DNA of 64,000 nucleotides from SHZI01 sp031395645 (GCA_031395645.1 JANNJM010000087.1:124001-188000), one strand, 5' to 3'. Positions 32,625 to 42,096 are shown, numbered from the stretch's first letter. Translations and numbers: made by a program. Notes: generated by a model from the letters alone, not told the origin.

Positions 32625-34298
32625 CTGCGCCACCCAACGGTTCTGCTGCTGCTCCTGCTGGTCGCGTGCGCGCCAGCACCGCTGCGCCCGGGCGCTCCAG
32701 CGCAAGGCGTTGCCGCCGTGGCAGCGCCCGACGAATTCGGCGCTGCAGTTGCCGATGCGGTGCTTGCCCGCGGGGGCAACGCGATCGACGCGGCAGTCGC
32801 CACGGCCTTCGTGCTGGCGGTGACCTACCCTGAGGCGGGAAACCTGGGCGGCGGTGGCTTCATGACGATCTATCACGAGGGCACGCCGGCCTTCCTCGAT
32901 TATCGCGAGACCGCGCCGCTGGCTTCGACACGCGATATGTACCTGGACGCTGCGGGCACTGTTGTCCCCGGCGCCAGCATCGTTGGCCTCAGGGCCGCCG
33001 GCGTGCCGGGCACCGTGGCAGGGCTCTGGATGGCGCATCAGCGGTTCGGACGTCTGCCCTGGTCAGGACTCGTTGCACCGGCGATTACCCTGGCGCGCGA
33101 CGGATTTATCCCATCGGTCCACCTTGTAAATCGCTTGGGGGACGAACGCGGTGCATTCGCCGGTCTCACCAATTTCGACAAGTTCTTTGGTGCCGTCCAG
33201 GCGGGAAACGTTTTTCGCCAGCCCGAACTCGCGGCAACCCTGGAACGCATCGCCACGCAGGGCGCGGGCGGTTTCTACCGTGGGGAGACCGCCGATCTCA
33301 TCACCGCGCAGATGGAGCGGGGCGGCGGTCTGATCACGCCCAGGGATCTTGCGGAGTATCGCGCGCTCTGGCGCAAGCCACTGGCGGCGGACTGGCGCGG
33401 CTACAGGCTCATTGCCGCACCCCCGCCCAGTTCCGGCGGCTTTGCGCTGATCCAGCTCCTCGGTATGAAGGACGTGCTCGCAAGCCAGTTTGCCGGTCTG
33501 GAACAGAACTCCACACAGTACGTGCACCTCGTCGCCGAGATGGAAAAACGCGTGTTCGCGGATCGGGCCGAGTACCTGGGTGACCCGGCCTTTGTCGACA
33601 CGCCGGTGACGAGGCTCATCGACCCGCGCTACATCGCACGACGCGCCGCCGAAGTGCGCCCGGACGGCATCTCACCGCTTGCGGCCGTGCGGCCGGGGCT
33701 CGAAGAAGGCCGCCACACGACGCATTTCTCGATTCTCGATGGCAAGGGGAATGCTGTCGCGAACACCTATACCCTGAACGGCTGGTTCGGCAACGGCGTG
33801 GTTGTCGAAGGCGCAGGCTTCCTGCTGAACAACGAGATGGACGATTTCAGCGTGAAGCCCGGCGCGCCCAACCTCTATGGCGTGGTCGGTGGCACCGCGA
33901 ACGAGATCGCACCCGGGAAGCGCATGCTGTCGTCCATGTCGCCAACGATCCTGCTGCGTGACGGGCACGTGGCGATGGTGGTTGGGACGCCGGGCGGGTC
34001 GACCATCTTCACGTCGGTATTCCAGACGGTCATCAACATTCTGGACTTCGGCATGACGCCGCAACAGGCGGTGGCGGCGCCGCGCTTTCATCATCAGTTG
34101 CTGCCCCCGGACGAAGTGATCTACAGCCCGTGCTGCGCGCTGCCGGAAGCGACGATCACGGGCCTTGAGGAGCGTGGCTATGCGCCACGGCCCAGCGACT
34201 GGGAGTTCGGCGACGTACAGCTGGTCTGGGTCGATTCAGGTGGAAAAGTGAGTGCTGGCACTGATCCGCGCGGCCGGGGCGAGGTTCGCATCCGATGA
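32625..34298 (+). CDS. ggt: Gamma-glutamyltranspeptidase lipoprotein with apparent CTG start
   Basis: The mature part is a full gamma-glutamyltransferase: GGNAIDAAVATAFVLAVTYPEAGNLGGGGFM, DYRETAP, and the catalytic threonine in the autoprocessing block RHTTHFSILDGKGNAVANTYTLNG. MLSSMSPTILLRDG also fits. These periplasmic enzymes cleave themselves and hydrolyse glutathione. The first ATG/GTG/TTG in frame is a GTG at 32718, which would remove the export signal. Reading upstream in frame gives RHPTVLLLLLLVACAP, a perfect lipobox signal. It is preceded by CTG at 32625, with GAAGGA 6 bases before it and no other start before a stop codon at 32589. I therefore propose a CTG start (557 residues). 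The downstream MFS gene overlaps as ATGA. Confidence 0.85.
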   Translation: MRHPTVLLLLLLVACAPAPLRPGAPAQGVAAVAAPDEFGAAVADAVLARGGNAIDAAVATAFVLAVTYPEAGNLGGGGFMTIYHEGTPAFLDYRETAPLASTRDMYLDAAGTVVPGASIVGLRAAGVPGTVAGLWMAHQRFGRLPWSGLVAPAITLARDGFIPSVHLVNRLGDERGAFAGLTNFDKFFGAVQAGNVFRQPELAATLERIATQGAGGFYRGETADLITAQMERGGGLITPRDLAEYRALWRKPLAADWRGYRLIAAPPPSSGGFALIQLLGMKDVLASQFAGLEQNSTQYVHLVAEMEKRVFADRAEYLGDPAFVDTPVTRLIDPRYIARRAAEVRPDGISPLAAVRPGLEEGRHTTHFSILDGKGNAVANTYTLNGWFGNGVVVEGAGFLLNNEMDDFSVKPGAPNLYGVVGGTANEIAPGKRMLSSMSPTILLRDGHVAMVVGTPGGSTIFTSVFQTVINILDFGMTPQQAVAAPRFHHQLLPPDEVIYSPCCALPEATITGLEERGYAPRPSDWEFGDVQLVWVDSGGKVSAGTDPRGRGEVRIR

Positions 34299-35617
34299 TC
34301 AATACCCCCGCCGGCAATCGACGACTAGGCCCCATCGAGTTGATGCCGGGCGTCACGCCCGGCAATGCGCTCGTCAAGCTGCTGGCCGCCTTCGTTGGCA
34401 TTGGCGCCCTGTCGGGGATCGCCATCCTGCAAAGCTACATCTTCAATGCGCACCTGCATATTCCGCGCGGCGAACAGGGCACGCTGGCTGGCAATCTGGC
34501 CTTCTGGTCCGAGGTGGTCGGCCTGCTGTTGTTCTTTCCCTTCGGCATCGCGGCCGATCGCATCGGGCGACGGCCGGTGCTGTCCTTCGGCTTCGTGATG
34601 CTGGCGCTCGGCTGGGGCCTGTACCCGTTCGCGACCACGGCCAACGAGTTGCTGGTCTATCGGTTCATCTATGCGGTGGGGGCGGCGGCCACGGCCGGCA
34701 TGCTCGCCACGCTGGTCAATGACTATCCGGTCGACGGCTCGCGCGGCAAGCTCATCGGCGCCACCAGCATGATGAACACGTTGGGCACGATGTTCATGGC
34801 CGGCGTGGTCGGGCAGATTCCGCACCTGCTCAGCCAGCGCGGTTACGACGCTGTCACGGGCGGCCGGGTCATGTTCCTCACCGGCGCCGCGCTGTGTGCA
34901 GTGCTGGCCCTGGTCAGCGCGAGGGGCCTTAAGGCAGGCACGCCCGCAGGCCGCAATGCGCGCGCGCCGCTCGGCATGCTGGCAGGTAGCGTGGCGCGCG
35001 CGCTGCGCAATCCACGCATCGCACTGGCCTACGCCGGGGCGCTGGTGGCACGCTCGGATGTGGTTATCAAGGGCCTTTTCTTAAGCCTCTGGGCGATCCA
35101 GGCGGGGCGGGCGGATGGCTTGAGCCCGGGTCGCGCGATGGCCCAGTTCGGCACGATGATCATCATCATGTACGTCGTCTCGCTGGTATCGGCGCCCGTC
35201 TTCGGCTGGTTCATCGACCGGGTGCACCGCGTGACCGCGATGATTGTCGCGCTCAGTACCGCGGCGACGGGCTACCTGTCCATGTGGTTCCTCACCTCAC
35301 CGCTGGATATGCAGATGATTCCGTTGCTCGTGCTGCTCACGCTGGGCACGGGCTTCATGGTCAAGGCCAGCATGGCCCTGATTGGCCAGGAGGCACCCGT
35401 GCGTGAGCGCTCCAGCGTGATCGCCGGCAGCAGCATGTGCGGCGCGGTCGGCATCATTATCTTTACGGGCGTCGGTGGGCGACTCTTCGACGCCTGGGGT
35501 CCGTGGGCGCCGTTCGTACTGGCGGGCGCCTACCAGGCGGTACTGCTGGTGGCAGCGGTCGTCGTGCGCGTCATGGCGCCGGGCACGGCACGCGAGGCCT
35601 CGCGGGTGAGCCACTGA
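34295..35617 (+). CDS. MFS transporter
   Basis: A 440-residue inner-membrane transporter with twelve predicted helices. The MFS loop 2-3 motif is seen as FGIAADRIGRRPVLSFGF, and a second-half GWFIDRVHRVTAMIV repeat matches it. Its ATG overlaps the GGT stop, so it is probably co-expressed and may import or export a product of gamma-glutamyl hydrolysis. This is inference from coupling. The TGA abuts the convergent GyrI-like gene within the palindrome TGATCA. Confidence 0.85.
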   Translation: MINTPAGNRRLGPIELMPGVTPGNALVKLLAAFVGIGALSGIAILQSYIFNAHLHIPRGEQGTLAGNLAFWSEVVGLLLFFPFGIAADRIGRRPVLSFGFVMLALGWGLYPFATTANELLVYRFIYAVGAAATAGMLATLVNDYPVDGSRGKLIGATSMMNTLGTMFMAGVVGQIPHLLSQRGYDAVTGGRVMFLTGAALCAVLALVSARGLKAGTPAGRNARAPLGMLAGSVARALRNPRIALAYAGALVARSDVVIKGLFLSLWAIQAGRADGLSPGRAMAQFGTMIIIMYVVSLVSAPVFGWFIDRVHRVTAMIVALSTAATGYLSMWFLTSPLDMQMIPLLVLLTLGTGFMVKASMALIGQEAPVRERSSVIAGSSMCGAVGIIIFTGVGGRLFDAWGPWAPFVLAGAYQAVLLVAAVVVRVMAPGTAREASRVSH

Positions 35618-36097
35618 TCAGTCGGGGCTTTTCTCAGCCACGGAAATCCAGATTTCCACGTCATCGTGGCCGGCGCGCGCCGCCATGTGCCGCTCATGCA
35701 CTTCAAAATCCGGGGTATGGGCTGACTGATAGCCACTACCTGGGAGCCACTCCCGCATGATGCGTTCCCAGGTCATCAGCAGGGTGGACTTAGGCCCGCC
35801 ATGCACGAACACGGCGTAATGCTGGACGGGTATGCGCATGCGGCCCAGCTCGGCAGGCAGTCCCGCAAAGGAGTCGACTGCAACCCCGCACATGAACTCA
35901 ATCCCGGACGGGTCGTGGCCGCACATGACGCCATAGAGAGATGCCCCGACCTGACCGAGAATTCGCCCCAGAGCCTCGAGCGCCCGCCATTGCTCGGGAA
36001 TGTGGCGCCCGGATTCAGTGAACGGGTGGTGTCGCCGCAATCCGGCGAGCAGCAGGGCATGGCCGTCTGAGTAGCGCACGGGTGCAAACACGTTCAC
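35618..36097 (-). CDS. GyrI-like small-molecule-binding domain protein
   Basis: A 159-residue stand-alone effector-binding domain of the GyrI/AraC-C-terminal (SHS2) fold. Visible segments are LLAGLRRHHPFTESGRHIPEQW, YGVMCGHDPSGIEFMCGVAV, and the MRIPVQHYAVFVHGGPKSTLLMTWERIMREWLP strand-helix block, with EIWISVA at the end. Such domains bind hydrophobic drugs or toxins, inhibit gyrase, or act as effector domains of regulators. There is no DNA-binding domain here. It is convergent with the MFS gene, with no base between their stops. Confidence 0.85.
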   Translation of the reverse strand: MNVFAPVRYSDGHALLLAGLRRHHPFTESGRHIPEQWRALEALGRILGQVGASLYGVMCGHDPSGIEFMCGVAVDSFAGLPAELGRMRIPVQHYAVFVHGGPKSTLLMTWERIMREWLPGSGYQSAHTPDFEVHERHMAARAGHDDVEIWISVAEKSPD

Positions 36098-36155
36098 GAT
36101 CTGTAGGTCCTCCGGTTACGTTAAGAGCCGAGCCGGGATCCTGGCCCGATCAGGG

Positions 36156-36161
36156 TATATT
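36156..36161 (+). promoter_or_regulatory. Possible -10 (TATATT) for the subtilase-like gene
   Basis: TATATT lies 48 bases before the GTG start at 36210. A transcript beginning about 7 bases downstream would exclude an earlier in-frame GTG at 36162, which supports the later start. No good -35 is visible. Confidence 0.3.
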
Positions 36162-36209
36162 GTGGCTCGCGCGGCCAACCAGCATCGCGTTTTCGTGGGG
36201 AATCGCCAG

Positions 36210-38009
36210 GTGCCTTGCACACAGTCGAAATTTGTCCGGAAGTCACCCGGTTCTGTGGCCGGACGGCTGCTGTGCCTCGCTGCACTCCTGCAGCCCGGGC
36301 TGGCCGCCGCTGACTACTATGACGATATCGGCTTTCGGCAGCTGCAGACGCTGCTTGGTGCTGCAACGCCCGCGGGGGCTTCCGTCCGCGTGATGCAGGT
36401 CGAGGGTTCGCAGCTGGTCAACGGCGTTCAGACCTGGGCGCCAGACCCCCGCGTTGCAGAGTTCAGTGGCAAGAGCATATCGGAGCTTTCCGGCGCACCT
36501 GGCGGCGCATACACCACCCACGCCACGAACGTCGGCATTGGGTTTTACGGCAACAGCACGTCGATCGCCCCCGATATCACGGTAATCAGCGTCTACTCTG
36601 CCGATGACTGGATACGCGGCGGGTTCCTGAGATCAGTGGGTACCAGTCAGGGGCAGCCCCTGTTCTCTGCGGCGCGGGTGGGTAATCACAGCTGGATCGG
36701 TGCGTTCCCGGCTTACAACACGGACATCCTGGAGCGTCTGGACTGGGTAATCGGGCGCGATGAACTGGTGACGGTGGTTGGCCTCAACAACGGCGATCCG
36801 AACCAGCCGCTGCTCTGCGGGGCCTACAACGTGATTTCCGTTGGGCGCACGGACGGCGTGCACGGCCGGGGTACCGTGGCCGTCGACAGCATTTATACCG
36901 CCGGCCGCATTCGCCCGGACCTCGTGGCACCCGCTGCCACCACGAGTGACGCGGCGCCCAGGGTGGCCGCTGCCGCCAGTCTGCTGGTCCAGTCAGGGCA
37001 CGCAAATGCCGGGCTCTCGACCGATCCCTTTTCCCAGTCGGTGGTGAACCGCGCCGGCAGCACGCTCGGCACGGTCCGCAACGCCGAACGCAGCGAGGTC
37101 GTCAAGGCGGCGCTGATGGCCGGTGCGACCCGCTCGACGGCCAATACCTCGGCGCCAAATATTGTGGACTACCGTCTGGCGCCGGCGAACCAGGCACCCA
37201 ATGGGCTCGACGTGCGCTTTGGCGCGGGCCAGCTCAATATCCGGAACAGCCATCAGATCATCGCCGCCGGTGAACAGAACAGCCTGGAAGACCAGCCGGG
37301 CGGCGGTGGTGCGGTGGGCGCACAGGGCTGGGACTACGATTTTCGGTTTGGCGGCGCCACTGGCACCAACAACAGCACGGCCACCTACTACCTGCCCATG
37401 CCTGCCACCGACGGCACACTGTCGGTGGCCCTGGTCTGGAATCTCAAGATTGCGGCCGGTACCACGAACAATTTCGATGGGACAGCCACCCGGTTCAATC
37501 TGGACCTGTCGCTGCAGGATGTGACGATCCCGGCGAGTCCCGTGACGGTCGCGACCTCCCAGAGCACTACCGAGAACACGGAAAATATCTGGCAGCCGAT
37601 GGTGGCAGGCCGCCAGTACCGGCTGCTCGTGTCGCGGCCCGTTAGTCAGGCGGCCTTTGACTGGGACTTTGCGCTGGCTTGGCACACCGACCTCTTGCCC
37701 GCTCTCGACACGGACAGCGATGGCGTGCCCGACGCGGCGGATAACTGTACCGTACTCGTCAATACCGACCAGCTCGACGCGGACGGTGACGGCTATGGCA
37801 ACCTCTGCGATGGGGATCTCAACAACAGCGGATTCGTTACAGCGGCGGATTTCGGCCTGCTGCGTGACGTACTCGGCCAGGCGGCGTCGGCGAGCCCGAT
37901 GGCCGCCGCCGCGGACCTGAATGGCAGCGGGGCGGTAACGACAGCGGACTTCGGCCTGCTCCGCGCCATGCTCGGCACCGCGCCGGGACCGTCCGGCGTC
38001 GCCCCTTAG
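36210..38009 (+). CDS. Subtilase-like secreted protein with thrombospondin type 3 and dockerin repeats
   Basis: About 599 residues from a GTG with GGGGAA upstream, giving a signal peptide ending QPGLAAA. The S8 layout is recognisable: the THAT histidine in YTTHATNVGIGF, the oxyanion asparagine in VGLNNGDPN, and the serine in PDLVAPAATTSDAAPRVAAA. The strand that should carry the catalytic aspartate reads VRVMQVEGS (Glu in place of Asp), so activity is doubtful. The C-terminus has a calcium-binding TSP3 stretch (DTDSDGVPDAADNC, DADGDGYGNLCDGD). Two dockerin-like EF repeats follow (GDLNNSGFVTAADFGLLRDV and ADLNGSGAVTTADFGLLRAM). It is probably an extracellular or surface protein. Confidence 0.72.
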   Translation: MPCTQSKFVRKSPGSVAGRLLCLAALLQPGLAAADYYDDIGFRQLQTLLGAATPAGASVRVMQVEGSQLVNGVQTWAPDPRVAEFSGKSISELSGAPGGAYTTHATNVGIGFYGNSTSIAPDITVISVYSADDWIRGGFLRSVGTSQGQPLFSAARVGNHSWIGAFPAYNTDILERLDWVIGRDELVTVVGLNNGDPNQPLLCGAYNVISVGRTDGVHGRGTVAVDSIYTAGRIRPDLVAPAATTSDAAPRVAAAASLLVQSGHANAGLSTDPFSQSVVNRAGSTLGTVRNAERSEVVKAALMAGATRSTANTSAPNIVDYRLAPANQAPNGLDVRFGAGQLNIRNSHQIIAAGEQNSLEDQPGGGGAVGAQGWDYDFRFGGATGTNNSTATYYLPMPATDGTLSVALVWNLKIAAGTTNNFDGTATRFNLDLSLQDVTIPASPVTVATSQSTTENTENIWQPMVAGRQYRLLVSRPVSQAAFDWDFALAWHTDLLPALDTDSDGVPDAADNCTVLVNTDQLDADGDGYGNLCDGDLNNSGFVTAADFGLLRDVLGQAASASPMAAAADLNGSGAVTTADFGLLRAMLGTAPGPSGVAP

Positions 38010-38020
38010 AAGTACCCCGG

Positions 38021-38542
38021 GTGTTTGGCATCCAACAGGCGCCAGTACCCGCCAGCTCACTGCTCAAGACTTACCGTGAGGGTCCCAATCCTGCGGCCTG
38101 GGAGCAATTCAGCGATTGCTTTACGACCACGGTAGGCCGGCCTGTGGCGCTCGGGGAATTCGTCTATGCCTTCTACACGTCCCCGGTCTTCAAACTCGAA
38201 CGGGCCATACTCCGCCTGGTGAAGCTGCCGTCGACCGATACCGAGGCGCGGGCGGTGGCGGAGGGTACGGGCCAGACGTTTGCTGCCTGGCGCGTCGGCC
38301 ATCGCACCGGGACCCAGCTGCTGATGTGCGATGTCATGGGCCGCACGCGCTCCTGGTTCGCGGTGCTGCCGTCCGGGACGCCAGACCAACCAGCCACGGT
38401 CCTGCAGTTTGGCTCCGGGATTGCCGCGACCATCGACGCCGCTACCGGGCAGCGCCGCCGAAGCCTCGGGTTCAGGCTGCTCGGCGGTTTTCACATTGCC
38501 TACTCGCAGGTGTTGCTGCGCGCGGCGAAGGCGCGGCTCTAG
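38021..38542 (+). CDS. Conserved-looking protein of unknown function
   Basis: A 173-residue protein with a GTG start 11 bases after the subtilase-like gene. I do not recognise the family. The sequence looks genuine: balanced composition, with blocks such as FVYAFYTSPVFKLERAILRLVKLPS, FAAWRVGHRTGTQLLMCDVMG and TRSWFAVLP. The end is GGFHIAYSQVLLRAAK. There is no signal peptide or membrane span. The small alpha/beta pattern would suit a lipocalin- or ligand-binding-type fold, but that is a guess. It lies just upstream of darP with 34 bases between. Confidence 0.55.
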   Translation: MFGIQQAPVPASSLLKTYREGPNPAAWEQFSDCFTTTVGRPVALGEFVYAFYTSPVFKLERAILRLVKLPSTDTEARAVAEGTGQTFAAWRVGHRTGTQLLMCDVMGRTRSWFAVLPSGTPDQPATVLQFGSGIAATIDAATGQRRRSLGFRLLGGFHIAYSQVLLRAAKARL

Positions 38543-38576
38543 AAGCTATACTGCCGGCTTCTCGTCAGGTGCTGCC

Positions 38577-39185
38577 ATGTCGCGCAAATCCCGCAAGGGC
38601 TACTACGTCGCGGGCGAGTTCGTCGCCGCCGGCAGCGAGCTCGACCAGCAGTTTCGCACGGAGCAGAAGGGTACCGAGGCGCCGAGCCGGACGGAGCGAA
38701 AGAACGCCAGCGAGGACCTGCAGAAAATCGGGGAAGACCTGCTGACCCTGCGGGCGGACCTGTTCGCGGCACTGCCGTTGCCCGAGAAACTCCGGGACGC
38801 GATCCTCGATGCCCGGCGCATCACCAACTTCGAGGCGAAGCGAAGGCAGAAACAGTTCATCGGCAAGCTGATGCACCGTCTGGACCCCGTGGCGCTGGAG
38901 GCCGTCTCGACGGCGCTAAGGCTTCAATACAGCCAGTCGGCGCAGGAGACTCTGATGCTCCACCGGGCCGAGAAGTGGCGCGACGCACTGATCGCTGACG
39001 ACGACCGGCTGGGGGAGTGGCTGCGGGAGTTCCCGGAGACTGACGCGCAGCAACTGCGGGCCCTGATCCGCCAGGCGCGCAAAGATGCGAGGGAGGCCAG
39101 GCCGGAGGAGGGCCCGCGGCTGGGGCGCGCCTACCGGCAGATCTTTAGCCTGGTACGGGCGGAGCTTGGTCGACCCGCAGCGTAG
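38577..39185 (+). CDS. darP: DarP (YjgA/DUF615) ribosome assembly protein
   Basis: A 202-residue basic, helical protein matching DarP/YjgA. The N-terminal SRKSRKGYYVAGEFVAAGSELDQ replaces the usual KSKSQ/KRE start. Then come KNASEDLQKIGEDLLTLR, the conserved LRDAILDARRITNFEAKRRQKQFIGKLMHRLD block, and ERWRDALIADD and ALIRQARKDA helices. DarP promotes late 50S subunit assembly by acting at the peptidyl transferase centre. A TATACT at 38547-38552 could be a -10. The stop directly abuts the convergent TonB receptor gene. Confidence 0.92.
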   Translation: MSRKSRKGYYVAGEFVAAGSELDQQFRTEQKGTEAPSRTERKNASEDLQKIGEDLLTLRADLFAALPLPEKLRDAILDARRITNFEAKRRQKQFIGKLMHRLDPVALEAVSTALRLQYSQSAQETLMLHRAEKWRDALIADDDRLGEWLREFPETDAQQLRALIRQARKDAREARPEEGPRLGRAYRQIFSLVRAELGRPAA

Positions 39186-42044
39186 TTAGTCCGCCGCGCC
39201 GCCGAACCGCACCTTCCCGAGAATACCGAAGGTACGGAGGCTGGGGTAGGTAACCGACAGGCGGAAGGGCGGAAAGTCATCAAAGTTGGACGCGGCCCTC
39301 ACATCCGTCGGGTTCTCTTGCCCCGAGATATCGGAATCGTTGGTGAAGTAGATATCGCGGAACGCCGCGATGGGACTGTTGTTCTCAAACAGGTTGCGGA
39401 CCCAGAGTTCTACCGTGACTTTTTTGCTGGGGGACGTGAACCCTGTGCGCAAATTGACGTTGGTGCGCGACGGCAGCCAGGCCTGATTTTCGTTGCCCAC
39501 GAAGATCTTGCCCAGGTAGTTCGCATCCGCCCGCGTGCTCCAGGACCAGTCGCCAGCCACCTCCCGTTCGTAGGTGAGAGACGCGCTGGCAGTCCACTCG
39601 GGCTGGCGCATCTGCGTGTTGCCCGACAGATCGCCGGAAATCAACCGGCACTGCTTGTCCTTCTCGATTTGCTCTTCCTCGGGCAAGGCCTGGATCGCCG
39701 CCGGCACGCAGCTCGGCTCTTTCGTGTAGAAGCCGGGAAACAGCGCGTAGCTGTCCTGGGCCGCGTCCTTCAGCTGGGAATCCGTCCAGGCCGCTGTCAG
39801 GCGCCCGGTCAGGTTGTCGGTCATGGCCAGATCCGCAGTCATCTCCCACCCCCAGACCCGCGCGTCGCCCGCATTGACGTTCAACCCGGTGGGCTGCTCA
39901 AACAGCCGGCCGGAACCGGGGGACCGCTCGGTCAGCTGACGGAGGACGATGTCGTTCCAGTCGTTGTAGAACACCGCCATGTCGAGGCCGATGCGCCGGT
40001 CGGCGCTGTACCCCTTGATGCCGAGTTCGTAGGCAAGCAGCTTCTCTTCATCAAATCTGTTGATGACCACTTCGGGCTCGGCGACGAGGTCGTCATTGAG
40101 GACATCCGCCTCGAGGAGTTGGACGCCACCGGGCTTGTCACCCAGGGCCACCGAAGCGTAAGCCATCCATCCGCTTTCGAGTTTGTACTGAAGACCGAGA
40201 CGGCCGGTGGGAATCTTGAAACGTGCAGAGGCCTGCGTTGTCACAGGGGCCAGTGCCCGGAGATCGTAGTAGTCGTCACCGCAGGCAGTCACGTCCGGGT
40301 CATTGAAGGGGAACACGCTGGGGTCGTTGCTACCGAAGCGGGGATTCAGGGCGTCGCGCGGCTGCGAGCAGCGCTGGTACTGGTAGAGTTCGCCACGCAG
40401 GGATTCGTGCGTGAAGCGGATTTCCGCACGGGCTGTCAGTGCTTCCGTGATGTCGAAGTCCATCGCCCCGAACACGGACCAGGACTCGGTCTTTTCCTGC
40501 TGGCTGGCACGAATCAGTGGGTCGACCGCCCCATCGACTGTGAAGGGCAGGATGGTACCGTCTGGGGCGATCGAACTCGTCGACGTGCCGAAAATGTAGG
40601 AACCGATGGCGAGCGACGTGGGGTAGGCCAGGGGACCCAGACCGATGTCGGCGATGGATGCGGGCAGTGGCGTTGTGGCGACAGGTGCGCCCGGGAAGTC
40701 GGTCTGTTTGACACCGAAGTAGTACAGGCCTGTGGTGTAACGCAGCCGTTGGTCCTGGGGCCCCGTGAAGCGGATCTCCTGGCTCCATTCCTCCGTGGTG
40801 GTGCCGTTTTCGACGTTGATGAAGCCCATGGGGGTGTAGGAGAAATCCGGACCGTTGCAAAAAGGCGGGGGTGCGCTGGTGGTGGCGCCCGGGCAAAAGA
40901 CGAAGGGTAAGGAAGAGCCGGAACTGCGGTTGAAGTCCGAAACACTGTCCTGTTCCGTGTCGGAATATCCGGTCAGGAACGTGAAGGTGCCGAATCCCGC
41001 ATCCCAGGCGACGTTCAGGTTGCCGCGGAGGAGATCCCGGTTCTCGCCGACCGCCAGGGCATTCTTCGGTAGCGAATCGCTGGTGATCGAGTTCGGCAGC
41101 GACACCCGGTTCGGAAATTGCGCCGGATCCAGGGCATCCGGCAGCGCCGCCAGACCGGGAACCGCGCCGCACCAGTTCTGCAGGCGTTCGAAGGGCCCGT
41201 TCGTGGCGTTTTCAGTGGTCGTCTCGACCTGGTCCTCGCAATTGGCTGGCAGCCCGCCGACCACCGGTTCGTCGATCTCGTCGTTGGACGAATACAGGCC
41301 CAGATTGATGTCGAGGCTGTCTGCCGGTTGCCACCGGAGACGCCCCTGCAGGCTGCGGTAGCGATAGCCGCCAATGTCGTTTTCCGGTGCGAGCGTGTTG
41401 TCGTAGGACCCGTCCCACTCGTCATACATGGCCGAGATGCGGCCGGTGAGGTCATCGCGGAAAATCGGTCCACTGACCTGGCCCATCACCCGCTGCTTGC
41501 CGCGGTTGCCAACCTCGGCCTCCGACTTCGATTCGAAATCGTCGCTGGGCGCTTTGGTGACATAGTTGATTGCGCCGGAGAATGCATTGCGGCCATATAG
41601 GGCGCTTTGTGGGCCCTTGACGACCTCGATGCGCTCCACATCCAGCTGGCTGAAGTTGAGTCCCTCCCGCCCGGAGACGTAAACGTTGTCAACGAAGATT
41701 GCCACGGCGTTGACGCCGAAGATGTCCTGAGGAACCACACCCCGAATGATCGGTACCGGCAGGTTTTCGCCGAAGGCATTGAAGAACGACAGGCCGGGCG
41801 TCAGATTCGCCACGTCCTGCAGGCTGCTGATGCCAGCGGCCGCGATCGTGCCGGAGTCGAACGCCGTGATCGCCAGCGGCACGTCCTTGAGCTTTTCCTC
41901 GATCTTGCGGGACGTGACCACAATTTCCGTGAGTTCCTGGGCCTGACTGGTCGCCGGAACGCTCACTCCGGCCAGGGATACCGCGAGAATTGCAAGCGCC
42001 ATGCCACTGAGGCGCCGGCCCCGACCCGTGTTCTCAATCGTCAT
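39186..42044 (-). CDS. TonB-dependent outer-membrane receptor
   Basis: A 952-residue receptor. It has a signal peptide ending ATSQAQ, a TonB box ELTEIVVTSRK, and a plug domain with LKDVPLAITAFDSGTIAAAGI and VEVVKGPQSALYGRNAFSGAINYVTKAPSD. A 22-strand-type barrel follows and ends in an aromatic-poor KVRFGGAAD tail. The VDNVYVSGREG motif and the NAFSGAINY block belong to the large family of sphingomonad and gammaproteobacterial receptors for complex organic substrates or siderophores. The substrate is unknown. I start at 42044; an upstream ATG at 42074 lies inside a terminator hairpin. It is convergent with darP with no spacer. Confidence 0.9.
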   Translation of the reverse strand: MTIENTGRGRRLSGMALAILAVSLAGVSVPATSQAQELTEIVVTSRKIEEKLKDVPLAITAFDSGTIAAAGISSLQDVANLTPGLSFFNAFGENLPVPIIRGVVPQDIFGVNAVAIFVDNVYVSGREGLNFSQLDVERIEVVKGPQSALYGRNAFSGAINYVTKAPSDDFESKSEAEVGNRGKQRVMGQVSGPIFRDDLTGRISAMYDEWDGSYDNTLAPENDIGGYRYRSLQGRLRWQPADSLDINLGLYSSNDEIDEPVVGGLPANCEDQVETTTENATNGPFERLQNWCGAVPGLAALPDALDPAQFPNRVSLPNSITSDSLPKNALAVGENRDLLRGNLNVAWDAGFGTFTFLTGYSDTEQDSVSDFNRSSGSSLPFVFCPGATTSAPPPFCNGPDFSYTPMGFINVENGTTTEEWSQEIRFTGPQDQRLRYTTGLYYFGVKQTDFPGAPVATTPLPASIADIGLGPLAYPTSLAIGSYIFGTSTSSIAPDGTILPFTVDGAVDPLIRASQQEKTESWSVFGAMDFDITEALTARAEIRFTHESLRGELYQYQRCSQPRDALNPRFGSNDPSVFPFNDPDVTACGDDYYDLRALAPVTTQASARFKIPTGRLGLQYKLESGWMAYASVALGDKPGGVQLLEADVLNDDLVAEPEVVINRFDEEKLLAYELGIKGYSADRRIGLDMAVFYNDWNDIVLRQLTERSPGSGRLFEQPTGLNVNAGDARVWGWEMTADLAMTDNLTGRLTAAWTDSQLKDAAQDSYALFPGFYTKEPSCVPAAIQALPEEEQIEKDKQCRLISGDLSGNTQMRQPEWTASASLTYEREVAGDWSWSTRADANYLGKIFVGNENQAWLPSRTNVNLRTGFTSPSKKVTVELWVRNLFENNSPIAAFRDIYFTNDSDISGQENPTDVRAASNFDDFPPFRLSVTYPSLRTFGILGKVRFGGAAD

Positions 42045-42074
42045 GCCAAAGCCCCCCACAGTCCCGAAAAGCAT

Positions 42075-42096
42075 GCCCGCGACAGGCGTCGCGGGC
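42075..42096 (-). terminator. Hairpin terminator or attenuator before the TonB receptor gene
   Basis: GCCCGCGAC and GTCGCGGGC form a perfect 9-base stem with a 4-base loop. On the minus strand ATGC then TTTT follows, the form of an intrinsic terminator. It lies 16 bases after the CTERM gene stop and 30 bases before the receptor ATG, so it ends the upstream unit and may attenuate read-through. Confidence 0.65.

Noticed and set aside
39318..40910. 530-codon open frame opposite the TonB receptor
   Set aside because: The minus-strand receptor has a signal peptide, TonB box and plug motifs. The plus-strand frame has none and is an artefact of codon bias.
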